From Cupriavidus basilensis (GTDB lineage Bacteria; Pseudomonadota; Gammaproteobacteria; Burkholderiales; Burkholderiaceae): DNA of 32,036 nucleotides. Both the position numbers and the translations under genes were made by a program. The stretch lies in contig NZ_JARJLM010000465.1 in assembly GCF_029335485.1 (NCBI RefSeq), forward strand, positions 1 to 32,036. The letters run 5' to 3'. Under the pieces are notes generated by a model. It made no database searches. It worked only from the letters and a program-made list of their open reading frames with translations, and was not told the origin of the DNA. Shown here piece after piece: positions 1 to 8,900 of the stretch (positions are counted from its first letter, which is position 1; the number at the start of each line of letters is the position of its first letter).

Positions 1-1
1 G

Positions 2-847
2 CGCAAGCCCGTTGCCGAGACGAACTGCCGCGTCAGCGTGTCGAACCACCGGAAGATGCGGCAGGTCACCGCGGCGCTGGGTCTCGACGAAGACCAATTG
101 CCGACGATGGCACGCCTGCGCGCAAGCGCCCCGGCCCGCATGCTGCCATCCGCGCTGCGTTCTGCGGTCAAGTCTGTGCTGGTGGCGCCCATCGAGTCGC
201 GCACCCGTAAGGTGCAGCAGGCAGCCACGCCCCGGTTCGCCAGCATCAAGCAGAAGATGCAACAGGCCGCCGAAGCCCAGATGGAGCATTTCAGTACGCT
301 CGGGCTGGATCTGGGCTATGTATACCGGAGCGCGGCTATCTGCGATAACGGCGCCGTGGCTCCGGTCGCCGCCAATCCGGTGCTGGAGGTGGCGTTGTCG
401 CTCACACCCGGCGCACGCTGGCCGCACTTCCGGGTACAAGGCGCCCGCGCCTCGGGCACCGCTGCCGCAACGTCGCACGATCTGCTTGACCCCGGGCATT
501 TCCTGCTCGCCGGCCTGGGCTGCCACGGCCAGCGGTGCGTGGAACTCGCGGCGCAGGCAAGCCAGCGGCTTGGCGTGCCGGTGCATGGGGTCGACCTCGA
601 TGCCGTCGTCCACCGCGACGACCTGCCGCGCCTGCATGCATGGAACGGCGGCCGCCCCGACATCGCGGTGCTGGTTCGCCCGGACGGGCACATTGCCTGG
701 CGCCATGCGTCGGCGGCCGGCATGCAGCTCGGGGACGTGTTGGGTCCGCTGTGCACCGTGCTTCAAATCCCTGTCCCTGGTCCTTTACCTGTGCCGTCAG
801 GCGAATCGCCGCCATCCGGCGCGCGGACCGGCATGTGCGCGTCGTAA
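2..847 (+). CDS. FAD-dependent aromatic monooxygenase, C-terminal part (5' end outside window)
   Basis: The frame is open from the first bases, so the N-terminal FAD-binding part lies upstream of the window. What remains is the end of the substrate domain plus the C-terminal thioredoxin-like domain found in class A flavin hydroxylases of the phenol hydroxylase/MhpA/PgaE type. Two landmarks show this: LGLDLGYVYRS (the 'LGxxY' block that opens the C-terminal domain) and VLVRPDGHIAWR near the end, the usual last strand-turn-strand of these enzymes. The next gene has the same landmarks (LGMDLGYAH, LVRGDGIVVWR), so the two look like tandem paralogues. The stop is followed 39 bases later by that gene, in line with co-transcription. 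The likely role is NAD(P)H-dependent ring hydroxylation in the cytoplasm; the substrate cannot be told. A GTG at 38 could be read as a start, but it would remove the whole catalytic core, so I treat the gene as truncated by the window edge. Confidence 0.85.
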   Translation, partial: RKPVAETNCRVSVSNHRKMRQVTAALGLDEDQLPTMARLRASAPARMLPSALRSAVKSVLVAPIESRTRKVQQAATPRFASIKQKMQQAAEAQMEHFSTLGLDLGYVYRSAAICDNGAVAPVAANPVLEVALSLTPGARWPHFRVQGARASGTAAATSHDLLDPGHFLLAGLGCHGQRCVELAAQASQRLGVPVHGVDLDAVVHRDDLPRLHAWNGGRPDIAVLVRPDGHIAWRHASAAGMQLGDVLGPLCTVLQIPVPGPLPVPSGESPPSGARTGMCAS

Positions 848-886
848 CGGCCGGAAACCCCAAAAAACTCTCGCGAAGGTTCCCCT

Positions 887-2815
887 GTGATACATGATCC
901 CGAAGCCGCGCCGCTCCGCCAGGGTGGCCAGGCCATCCCCGTTGCGATCGTCGGCGCCGGCACCGCCGGCTCCGTGCTGGCGCTCCTTCTGGCCAGCCGC
1001 GGCATCCGCAGCGTGCTGGTGGATCGGCAGTCCGATGCGGATGCGCATCCGCGCGGCCACGTCTGGTCGGCACGGGCGATGGAAGTGATTCGCTCCATCG
1101 ATACCGAACTAGCCGAGACGCTGCGCGAAATCAGCTCGCCGCCACTCAAGCTTCGCTACATTACCTGGTGCACGTCCCTGGCCGGGGTGGAGCTTGGGCG
1201 CTGCGTGCCGATCGGCAGCGATCCCGGGCATACGGCCCGCCTGCTGGGCAGCGGGCCCTGCCGCCCCTTGCACCTGTCCCAGAACGTAACCGACCCGATC
1301 CTGCGGCAGCGCGTGATTGCCAGCGAACTGATCGAGTTCATGCCCGGGTATGCGCTAGAGGCGCTATCGCAGGAGGCTGACGGCTGTACCCTGACGCTGC
1401 GCGAAGCGCATAGCGGCAGCACTACCCGGCGCACCGCGCGTTTTGTCGCCGGCGCGGACGGCGCGCAGAGCACGGTCCGGCGGCTGCTCGGCGTGCAATC
1501 GACCACCAAGCCCATGCAGGCGGTCGCACAGATCCATTTCCGCGCGCAACTGTGGAAACTGAACAACGCGCGGCCGAGCCCCTTGTACTGGATTCTCAAT
1601 CCCGGCGTGGTGGGTACGCTCACCGCACATACCGCCGACGATGAAGAGTGGGTCCTGTCCACCGCGGTGCTGCCTGACATCGAGCCCGCGGGCGCGATGA
1701 CGGCCGCGCGGGCGCTGTCGCTGGTGCGGGCCGCCATTGGCGACGACAGCATTGACGTCGAGATCTGCTCGATCCGGCCCTGGACGATGGAACTGCGGCG
1801 CGCCGCAACCAGCCGGGTTGGCCGGGTCTTGCTGCTCGGCGACGCCGCGGCGGGTTTTTCGGCGATTGGCGGCTTCGGGCTGAACCATGGCATCGAGGAC
1901 GCGGCGAGCCTTGCGTGGCGGCTGCAGATACTGCTGGGCGGCTTCGTGCACCGCGACCTTGCGCAAGGGCTGCTGTCCAGCTATGCCGTCGAGCGCGCCG
2001 AGAGCGCCGATGCCCATGCGCACCTCACCCAGCAGCTCAGCGCCTTGTCTGACGAGGTGTTGCGGTCTGCCGGCGTGGATCCCGACGGTTTCAAGACCTT
2101 GTCTGCGCTCTCCCGCTCGGCCTGGGCGGCCAGGTTGCCCAAGGCCTTTGCACGCAAGCTGTTCGGCTCCCTGTTGCGTGGCGGACTGAAGCCGCTGGGC
2201 GGCCTGACGGCCAACGGGCCAGCGGGCGCGCAGGCGCGGACCAGGGTAAGAAGGGCGATCGACAAGCAGCGCGAAGTCTTCGTCACCCTCGGCATGGACC
2301 TTGGCTACGCGCACCCGGCTGGCTTCATGGCTCGCGAGCCGCATCCGCATCCTGCATCTCCCAACCGGGCAACCGAGTACCTGCCGACCACGAGTCCCGG
2401 CGCGCTGGTTCCCCACCTTTGGAGCGAGGCCGACATCGATGGCGAGTCGGTCTCCACGCGCGATCTGGCACGGCGCGCGCCGATGACGCTGCTGGTCAAC
2501 GAGAAAGAACGCGTGCGCTGGCAGGCGGCGCTGTCCGGCGTGCGCGGCGATTGGGGCATCGAGGTGGCGTGTCCGTCCATCGGTGACGGCGTTGCGTCGC
2601 AGTTTCGCATCGATCCCTCGGCACTGGCCGCGGCGCTGGAGATCGATGCATCCGGCGCGGTGCTGGTGCGGGGCGACGGGATCGTCGTCTGGCGCAGCCG
2701 CCGCCACTGCGCCGATCCTTCCCGGGCATTGCAGGCGGTGATGGCACGCCTGGTTTCCCAGTCCACCAAGCTCCACGCCGCAATAACGGCACACCCCAGC
2801 AAGGAGATGCAATGA
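887..2815 (+). CDS. FAD-dependent monooxygenase (class A aromatic hydroxylase)
   Basis: A 642-residue flavoprotein hydroxylase of the PHBH/phenol hydroxylase superfamily, expected to insert one O2 atom into an aromatic ring using NAD(P)H. The N-terminal Rossmann motif is GAGTAG (G23, G25, G28), followed by the acidic end of beta2 (LVDRQ). The DG motif is GADGAQS around D191-G192. The GD motif begins at G318-D319 as GDAAAGFSAIGGFGLNHG, where the usual His after GDAA and the usual Pro before GG are replaced by Ala and Ile/Ala. A thioredoxin-like C-terminal domain follows from about residue 465. The length fits the phenol hydroxylase-like subgroup. The GTG start has a GAAGG-type ribosome site about 8 bases upstream. 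The stop overlaps the next gene's ATG (ATGA), which points to translational coupling with the VOC protein. It is probably an operon partner of the truncated paralogue upstream. Substrate unknown. Confidence 0.9.
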   Translation: MIHDPEAAPLRQGGQAIPVAIVGAGTAGSVLALLLASRGIRSVLVDRQSDADAHPRGHVWSARAMEVIRSIDTELAETLREISSPPLKLRYITWCTSLAGVELGRCVPIGSDPGHTARLLGSGPCRPLHLSQNVTDPILRQRVIASELIEFMPGYALEALSQEADGCTLTLREAHSGSTTRRTARFVAGADGAQSTVRRLLGVQSTTKPMQAVAQIHFRAQLWKLNNARPSPLYWILNPGVVGTLTAHTADDEEWVLSTAVLPDIEPAGAMTAARALSLVRAAIGDDSIDVEICSIRPWTMELRRAATSRVGRVLLLGDAAAGFSAIGGFGLNHGIEDAASLAWRLQILLGGFVHRDLAQGLLSSYAVERAESADAHAHLTQQLSALSDEVLRSAGVDPDGFKTLSALSRSAWAARLPKAFARKLFGSLLRGGLKPLGGLTANGPAGAQARTRVRRAIDKQREVFVTLGMDLGYAHPAGFMAREPHPHPASPNRATEYLPTTSPGALVPHLWSEADIDGESVSTRDLARRAPMTLLVNEKERVRWQAALSGVRGDWGIEVACPSIGDGVASQFRIDPSALAAALEIDASGAVLVRGDGIVVWRSRRHCADPSRALQAVMARLVSQSTKLHAAITAHPSKEMQ

Positions 2816-3414
2816 GCAACAGCATGAGCATGGACCCCTTTCCCATCCCGTGTCCGGACCCGGACGCCCGCCCGCCCGTGAAGCTCGCGCACATCGTGCT
2901 GGCGACGCGGCGCTTCGATGAAACGATCCACTGGTGGTCCGTGGTACTGGGTGCGCGCGTGATGTTCCGCAATGCGCTGCTTTGTTTCCTGTCCTACGAC
3001 GACGAGCATCACCGCCTGGCTTTGATCAATACCGCCAACTTCAGCCCGAAGCGGCGGGAGAGCGTGGGCCTGGACCATGTGGCATTCACCTTCGGCTCGC
3101 TCGGCGACCTGCTTCATACCTATGAACGCCTGAAGCGTCATGGGCTCAGCCCGGAATGGTGCATCAACCACGGACCCACCACCTCGATGTACTACCGCGA
3201 TCCCGACGGCATCCAGGCGGAGCTGCAGGTGGACAACTTCGCGACGGCTGAAGAGCTGGAGGCGTGGTTCGCCTCCGGGGCCTTCGCTGAGAACTCGATC
3301 GGCATCGAGTTCGATCCGGAGCACCTGCTCGAGCGGCACAAGGCGGGTGAGCCCGACGCGCAATTGATGCGCCCCGGGGCGGTGACCAGCCGCCGGTTCC
3401 TGACCCTGCCCTGA
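2812..3414 (+). CDS. VOC-family protein, probable single-domain type I extradiol dioxygenase
   Basis: A 200-residue vicinal-oxygen-chelate protein made of two beta-alpha-beta modules. It carries what look like all the iron ligands of type I extradiol ring-cleavage enzymes: H27 (LAHIVLA), H89 (GLDHVAF) and E137 (IQAELQV). The second-sphere catalytic residues are also there: H67 in DEHHRLAL, like the His-His pair of BphC, and Y127 in MYYRDPDG, ten residues before the Glu ligand as in BphC. It lacks the extra N-terminal domain of two-domain enzymes. It is translationally coupled to the monooxygenase (4-base overlap) and followed by an FAH-family hydrolase. The natural reading is that the monooxygenase makes a catechol or hydroquinone that this enzyme opens in the meta position. 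The residue equivalences come from spacing and motif context, not a structure. A non-dioxygenase VOC enzyme remains possible. Confidence 0.85.
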   Translation: MSNSMSMDPFPIPCPDPDARPPVKLAHIVLATRRFDETIHWWSVVLGARVMFRNALLCFLSYDDEHHRLALINTANFSPKRRESVGLDHVAFTFGSLGDLLHTYERLKRHGLSPEWCINHGPTTSMYYRDPDGIQAELQVDNFATAEELEAWFASGAFAENSIGIEFDPEHLLERHKAGEPDAQLMRPGAVTSRRFLTLP

Positions 3415-3426
3415 GAGGAAACAACC

Positions 3427-4395
3427 GTGAGACTGTGCACGTTTTCCAACGCCGCCGTGGCGAGCCATGTCGGGCTTGCGCTAGCGGGCGAGCGCGTGCT
3501 GGATGTGACGGCGTCGTTCGCGGGGGATGCGCGATTCGCCACCCTGCTGGCGCTGATCGAGCACCAGGACGAAACACTGCCCGCCATCAGGGAACTGGCG
3601 AGGGGATACGGGCAACCCGGCCGGGCGGCCCAGGTTCACCCATTGCGCCAGATCCGGCTCGAGATCCCTTACCGGCCCCCTCAGATCCGCTGCTTCAGTG
3701 CCTACGACCAGCATCTCAAGAACGCATTCCAGCAGGTCCTGAGGCATGGCGTGAGCCCGGTCGCAGGTTTCCTGATGCGTGCCCTGGGCATGGGGAAAGT
3801 GCCAAAGGGCTTCTACGACACGCCCGTGTACTACAAGGGCGTGCGGCTCAACCTGTCCGGTCACGACAGCGTCGTGCGGCGCCCCGATCCGGGCGCCATG
3901 CTGGACTACGAGGCCGAGCTTGGCGTGATCGTCGGCAAGCCTGGCAAGAACATCGGCCGCGCGGATGCGATGTCGCACGTCTTTGGCTATGTGATCTTCA
4001 ACGATTTCTCCGAACGCGCGCAACTGATGAAGGAAATGCGCGTCCGGCCCAGCGCCGGCCCGGCCAAGGGCAAGGATTTCGATAGCAGCAACAGCCTTGG
4101 CGCCTGGGTCGTCACCGCGGACGAGATTGACGATCCGCACCGGCTGGAGGTGACCGTGCGGGTCAATGGCGAGGTGCGCGGCAAAGGCAGCACCGCATGG
4201 ATGACGCATCGCATCGACCGCATCGTCAGCTATGCCTCGCAGAACGAAACCCTGCACGGTGGCGAACTGCTTGCCACCGGATGCGTGCCGAACTGCGCCG
4301 GCATCGAGCAATGGCGCTTCCTCGACGACGGCGATCGCGTCGAGGTCGAGATATCCGGACTCGGCGTCCTGCCGAACTTGATCACCGGCCATTAG
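3427..4395 (+). CDS. Fumarylacetoacetate hydrolase (FAH) family protein
   Basis: A 322-residue enzyme of the FAH family, which splits or isomerises C-C bonds of 1,3-dioxo and ring-fission acids using a divalent metal. The metal site can be read as E162 and E164 in LDYEAELGVIVG and D193 in FNDFSER. GKDFDSSNSLG and LLATGCVPNCAG are the usual later active-site and glycine-rich blocks, the latter less canonical than ATGTPAG. The N-terminal 100 residues form the variable lid domain. The GTG start is preceded by GAGAGGAAAC, a good ribosome site, 12 bases after the VOC gene. Downstream of a monooxygenase and an extradiol-like enzyme it probably hydrolyses, decarboxylates or isomerises the ring-cleavage product. 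It is only distantly like the FAH paralogue at 23355-24305, so the two probably serve different pathways. Confidence 0.88.
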   Translation: MRLCTFSNAAVASHVGLALAGERVLDVTASFAGDARFATLLALIEHQDETLPAIRELARGYGQPGRAAQVHPLRQIRLEIPYRPPQIRCFSAYDQHLKNAFQQVLRHGVSPVAGFLMRALGMGKVPKGFYDTPVYYKGVRLNLSGHDSVVRRPDPGAMLDYEAELGVIVGKPGKNIGRADAMSHVFGYVIFNDFSERAQLMKEMRVRPSAGPAKGKDFDSSNSLGAWVVTADEIDDPHRLEVTVRVNGEVRGKGSTAWMTHRIDRIVSYASQNETLHGGELLATGCVPNCAGIEQWRFLDDGDRVEVEISGLGVLPNLITGH

Positions 4396-4480
4396 TTCGC
4401 TGGCCGCGTTCCACTTCAAGCCCCCGCCGCAAGGGAGGCAGAGACCTGCCGCGGCAATAACAACGACAATGGAGACAGCA

Positions 4481-5806
4481 GTGAACAAGAAACAGTGGAT
4501 TGTCACGTCCGCGGCAGCGCTGTGCCCCGCGCTCGCGCTTGCCGACAACGGCTACTTCCAGATCGGCTACGGTGCCGAAGCGCGCGGCATGGCGGGTGCC
4601 GCCGCCGCGTCGACGCGCGATGCGTTCGGCGGCGCTAGCAACCCCGCCACCACGGTATGGGCCGGCAATCGCCTCGACGGCAACCTGATCGCCACCAACG
4701 GCGTAACCAGCATGAGCCGTGCGGCGGGCCTGCCGGCGCCATTGTCCGGCGCGCTGGATACGCACACGAGCAGCGCGAACCGCTGGGTGCCGCTGACCGA
4801 TGTCGCGTACAGCCGGATGATCAATCCCGATCTGTCGCTCAGCATCGTCGGCTACAGCAATGGCGCCGGTACCTACTTCAGGGGTGACACCACGACCTGC
4901 CTGGCGCCAGCGCCGGCGCCCGCCGGCACCACCTATCGTGGCAACGTACTCTGCGGCGACGGCAGGGCCACCACCACGATCCAGCAGCTGACGATCGCGC
5001 CGACGGTATCCGCACGTGTTTCCAACTCGTTCTCCGTCGGCTTCTCCCTTCTGATCGCAGGCCAGTTGTTCAGCGCGGAGGGCTTGCAGGGGCTGGCCCC
5101 GCAGTCGGCGGCGCCGAACCACCTGGGCAACCAGGGAACGGCGTCCTCGTTCGGCGTCGGGCTGCGCCTCGGCTCCTATTGGCGGGCCAGCGACACGCTC
5201 AGCTTCGGCGCGGCATGGTCGCCCCGGATCAGGATGGGACGGCTCAAGGAGTATGAGGGGCTGCTGGCGGACCATGGCCGCCTGGATATCCCGGAGAACA
5301 TGCTGGTGGGCATGCAGTGGTCGCCGATGCAGAACCTGTCCTTGCTCTTCGACTACCAGCGTATCAACTATTCGGGAACCACCGGGCTTGGCAACCGCCC
5401 CTTTGACGGCACCGCCTTGCGCGGCAGCAGCGGCGGCCCGGGGAACGGGTGGAAGGACATGAACGTGTTCAAGGTCGGGGTGCGCTACCAGGTGACACCG
5501 GCCCTGTATGTCTCGGGCGGTGTCTCATTCAATAGTGCTGCCTTCGCGGACGGGGACACCGCGAGCAACGTCACGTCGCCCGCGACGTTCCGCCGGCACT
5601 ATACCTTGGGGCTCGGCTATGCGACCGGGTCGAATACCCAGTGGTCCATCTTCTATTCCCTGTCTCCCGCGCACACGACAGCGAGCAGTTCCGTGCTGGC
5701 TTCGGCGGTCGCGACGCAGCTTGCCGGCAGTCCCACCGTGGCGGGCCAGGAGACCCTGGCGACGCGGCAGCAGAGCATCGGCGTGCAGTACTCGCTCCGC
5801 TTCTGA
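4481..5806 (+). CDS. Outer-membrane OMPP1/FadL/TodX family channel for hydrophobic compounds
   Basis: A 441-residue outer-membrane beta-barrel of the FadL/TodX family, which lets long-chain fatty acids or aromatic hydrocarbons diffuse into the cell. I chose the GTG at 4481 because GGAGA lies 4 bases upstream and the protein then begins with a clean signal peptide (MNKKQWIVTSAAALCPALA, cleaved before DNGYF). An in-frame ATG at 4469 would sit on that ribosome site. After cleavage comes IGYGAEARGMAGAAAAS, the N-terminal family signature, then alternating amphipathic strands and a C-terminal strand ending in aromatic-Arg-Phe (VQYSLRF), typical of BAM-assembled barrels. Its place inside a catabolic gene series suggests it imports the hydrophobic substrate, as TodX and TbuX do for toluene. 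Confidence 0.88.
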   Translation: MNKKQWIVTSAAALCPALALADNGYFQIGYGAEARGMAGAAAASTRDAFGGASNPATTVWAGNRLDGNLIATNGVTSMSRAAGLPAPLSGALDTHTSSANRWVPLTDVAYSRMINPDLSLSIVGYSNGAGTYFRGDTTTCLAPAPAPAGTTYRGNVLCGDGRATTTIQQLTIAPTVSARVSNSFSVGFSLLIAGQLFSAEGLQGLAPQSAAPNHLGNQGTASSFGVGLRLGSYWRASDTLSFGAAWSPRIRMGRLKEYEGLLADHGRLDIPENMLVGMQWSPMQNLSLLFDYQRINYSGTTGLGNRPFDGTALRGSSGGPGNGWKDMNVFKVGVRYQVTPALYVSGGVSFNSAAFADGDTASNVTSPATFRRHYTLGLGYATGSNTQWSIFYSLSPAHTTASSSVLASAVATQLAGSPTVAGQETLATRQQSIGVQYSLRF

Positions 5807-5852
5807 GTGCTGCCGATTCCCTTTTTGTTCATTCATCATGGAGTTTGTCTCG

Positions 5853-5969
5853 ATGAAGGCTAGTTTTCATCCGCGGTCCGGCGGCGTCCCGGGAATCACG
5901 GCGCGGGGCGGCCACGGCCGTCCGGCTGCGCCATCGACGGCCTGCAACCCCATTGGCGGTAAGGCATGA
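5853..5969 (+). CDS. Possible 38-codon leader ORF coupled to the oxidoreductase gene
   Basis: A short frame begins ATG AAG GCT with GGAG 9 bases upstream and ends exactly in ATGA, so its stop overlaps the start of the large oxidoreductase gene. The arrangement would allow translational coupling. The peptide is basic and rich in Gly, Pro and Ser, and resembles nothing I know. It could equally be a chance frame in a 159-base spacer. No other gene fits here. Confidence 0.3.
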   Translation: MKASFHPRSGGVPGITARGGHGRPAAPSTACNPIGGKA

Positions 5970-8900
5970 ACGCGCGTACGGATCCGTCGGCACTGCAGTC
6001 GCCTCGGCTGGAGGATCGCTTCGAGCAGGCGGCAGGCAGGGTCTTTCTTACCGGAAACCAGGCAATCCTGCGCATCGCGCTGGACCAGCGCCGCATCGAC
6101 ACGCAGCTCGGCAAGAACACCGGGGGCTTTATCTCCGGCTACCGCGGCTCGCCGCTGGGCCGGCTGGACATGGAGCTGTGGCGCATCGAGCCGCTGCTGC
6201 AGGCGGCCAATGTGCGCTTCCAGCCTGGCGTCAACGAGGACCTGGCCGCCACCGCCGTGTGGGGTACGCAGTATGTCGGCAGCTTTCCGGGCGCCAAGGT
6301 GGACGGCGTGTTCGGCATCTGGTACGGCAAGGGGCCAGGCGTCGATCGCAGCGGCGATCCGCTGAAGCACGGCAATCTCGCCGGCACCAGCGCAGCCGGC
6401 GGCGTGCTGGTCCTGGCGGGGGATGACCATAGCGCGAAGTCGTCGACTACCGCGCACCAGTCGGATTTCTCGCTCATCGCCGCCGGCATACCGGTGCTAT
6501 ACCCGGCGAACGTCCAGGACATCATCGACTTTGGCTTGCGCGGGATCGAGATGTCGCGCTACAGCGGATGCTGGGTGGGCCTGAAGCTGGTGACCGACGT
6601 CGTGGAATCCGCCGGAGACGTCGAGGTGGGGCAACTGGTGCCGGTCAGCGGATTGCCGCCTGCCGACGCGTCCTTGCATATCAAAGCCTTCGAGATGGCG
6701 CCGGCGGCGGAGGAGCGCCTGTACGTGCGCAAGCTGCCGGCGGTGGTGCAGTTCGCCAGGGCGGCCGGGCTTAACCGCCTGGTGTGGCCCGGCCCGGCGG
6801 CCAGGGTGGGCATCGTGACCGCCGGCAAGTCATACGCCGACACGATGCAGGCGCTGCAACGCCTTGGCATCGACGCCGTCAGCCCGCACGGCGCGGCATT
6901 GCGGGTGTTGAAGATCGGCATGGTGTGGCCGCTCGAAGACGAGATCGTGCGCGCCTTCGCGCATGGCCTCGACACCATCCTGGTGATCGAGGAAAAGCGG
7001 CCGCTGCTTGAATCGCAATTGAAGTCCATTCTCTTCGACGCGCGCCTGCAACGGCCACCCGTGGTGCGCGGAAAATTCGAGGGCGCGCCGGAATGGTCGG
7101 CATCGCGGGGCGCCCCGGTGCTGCCGATCTGCAATGAGCTGAGCGTGCTGCAGATTGCCGAAGCCATCCAAGGCCTGCTGGGCCTGGACGTGCCGCCGGC
7201 GAACGTGCCGGTGGCGTGCGCGGAGGGGGCCGCGGCGCCATTGCGCCGCCCGAGCTTCTGCGCCGGTTGTCCGCACAATACGTCGACCAGGGTGCTGGAT
7301 GGCAGCAGGGCCCTGGCGGGCATCGGCTGCCATACCATCGCGATGCTGAACGACCCCGGCAAGACCCATACCGTCTCGCATATGGGCGGCGAGGGCATGA
7401 TGTGGATGGGGCAGGCGCCGTTCACCAGCGAGGCCCATGTCTTCGCCAATATGGGTGACGGCACTTACTTTCATTCCGGCTATCTGGCGATCCGCCAGGC
7501 GCTCGCGGCCAATCTGCGGATGACCTACAAGCTGCTGTTCAACGGCTTTGTATCCATGACGGGCGGGCAGCCCGTGGACGGCGAGCTGAGTGTCGACAAA
7601 GCGGTGGCCCAGCTGCGCGCGGAAGGCGCCAGGAAGATCGTGGTGGTCACCGACGATGTCGCGGCTTACGACGGGCGGCGCCGGGCCGCGCTGGGCGTGC
7701 CGGTGTACGACCGGGCCATGCTGGAGGCCGTCCAGCGCGAACTGCGCGAGTATCCGGGGCTGTCGGTGCTGGTCTACGACCAGGCCTGCGCTACCGAGAG
7801 ACGGCGGCTGCGCAAGCGCGGCAAGCTGCCGGACCCGCAGGTCCGCACCTACATCGACCCGGAGGTCTGCGAGGGGTGCGGCGATTGCGGCGATCAGTCC
7901 GGCTGCCTGGCCATCGAGCCGCTGGAGACGGCGCTGGGCCGCAAGCGCAAGATCAACCAGTCGTCGTGCAACAAGGACCTGTCGTGCGTGCGCGGCTTTT
8001 GCCCGAGCTTTGTGACGCTGCATGGGGCCAGGCCGCGCCAGCCTCAGAGCGGCGCGCAAGCAGGCCTGAAGATTCCCGCACTGCCGGATCCCGCCATTCC
8101 CGGCGACTTCGAACCGATGGCGCTCCTGGTGGCGGGCATCGGCGGTACCGGCGTCGTGACCATCGGCGCCATCCTGACGATGGCGGCGCACCTCGACGGC
8201 AAGGCCGGCAGTTCGCTGGATATCACCGGGCTGTCGCAGAAGTACGGCGCGGTCGGCTCGCATGTCCGGATCGCCCCGAGCGCGGCGTTGCTGCACGCCG
8301 CGCGCATCGGTGCCGCAGAGGCCGATGTCTTGCTGGGATGCGACCTGATCGTGGCCGCGGGGGCGGACTCCCTGTCGCGGCTGCGTCCGGGATCGGCCCG
8401 CGCCTTCGTCGGTACCGAGATCGTTCCCACCAGCGACTTTACAAGGCAGCCGGACTGGTCTGCCGATGAAGCGGATCTCAAGCATCGCCTGACCGAAGCG
8501 CTGGGGGCGCGTGCCGAGTTCATCGACGTTGCCGCGCTGGCGCAGCAACTGCTGGGCGACGCGATCCTGTCCAACATGCTGCTGCTCGGTTACGCGTGGC
8601 AGAAGGGCTCGATTCCGGTGCATCGGGCTGCGATGGAGAAGGCGATCCAGCTCAACGGGGTGGCGACGGACACGAACCTGAGCGCGTTCTCGCTGGGCCG
8701 ATGGCTTGCGCATGACAGCGTGGCGGTGCGGCGTCTGCTGGCGCCTGCGCAGGTTGTCCACCTGCCGGTGCCGGCGGGCGGGTCGCTGGCCGGCCTGATC
8801 GAGGACCGGGCCGGGCGCCTTGCGGGGTACCAGAACCGTGCCCTGGCCAGCCGCTACCGGCAACGGGTGGAAGCGGTCCAGCGCGCGCTGGCGGGACGGA

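Noticed and set aside
1364-2812. 482-codon antisense frame over the FAD monooxygenase
   Set aside because: Same kind of GC shadow; the + strand gene has the FAD and GD motifs.
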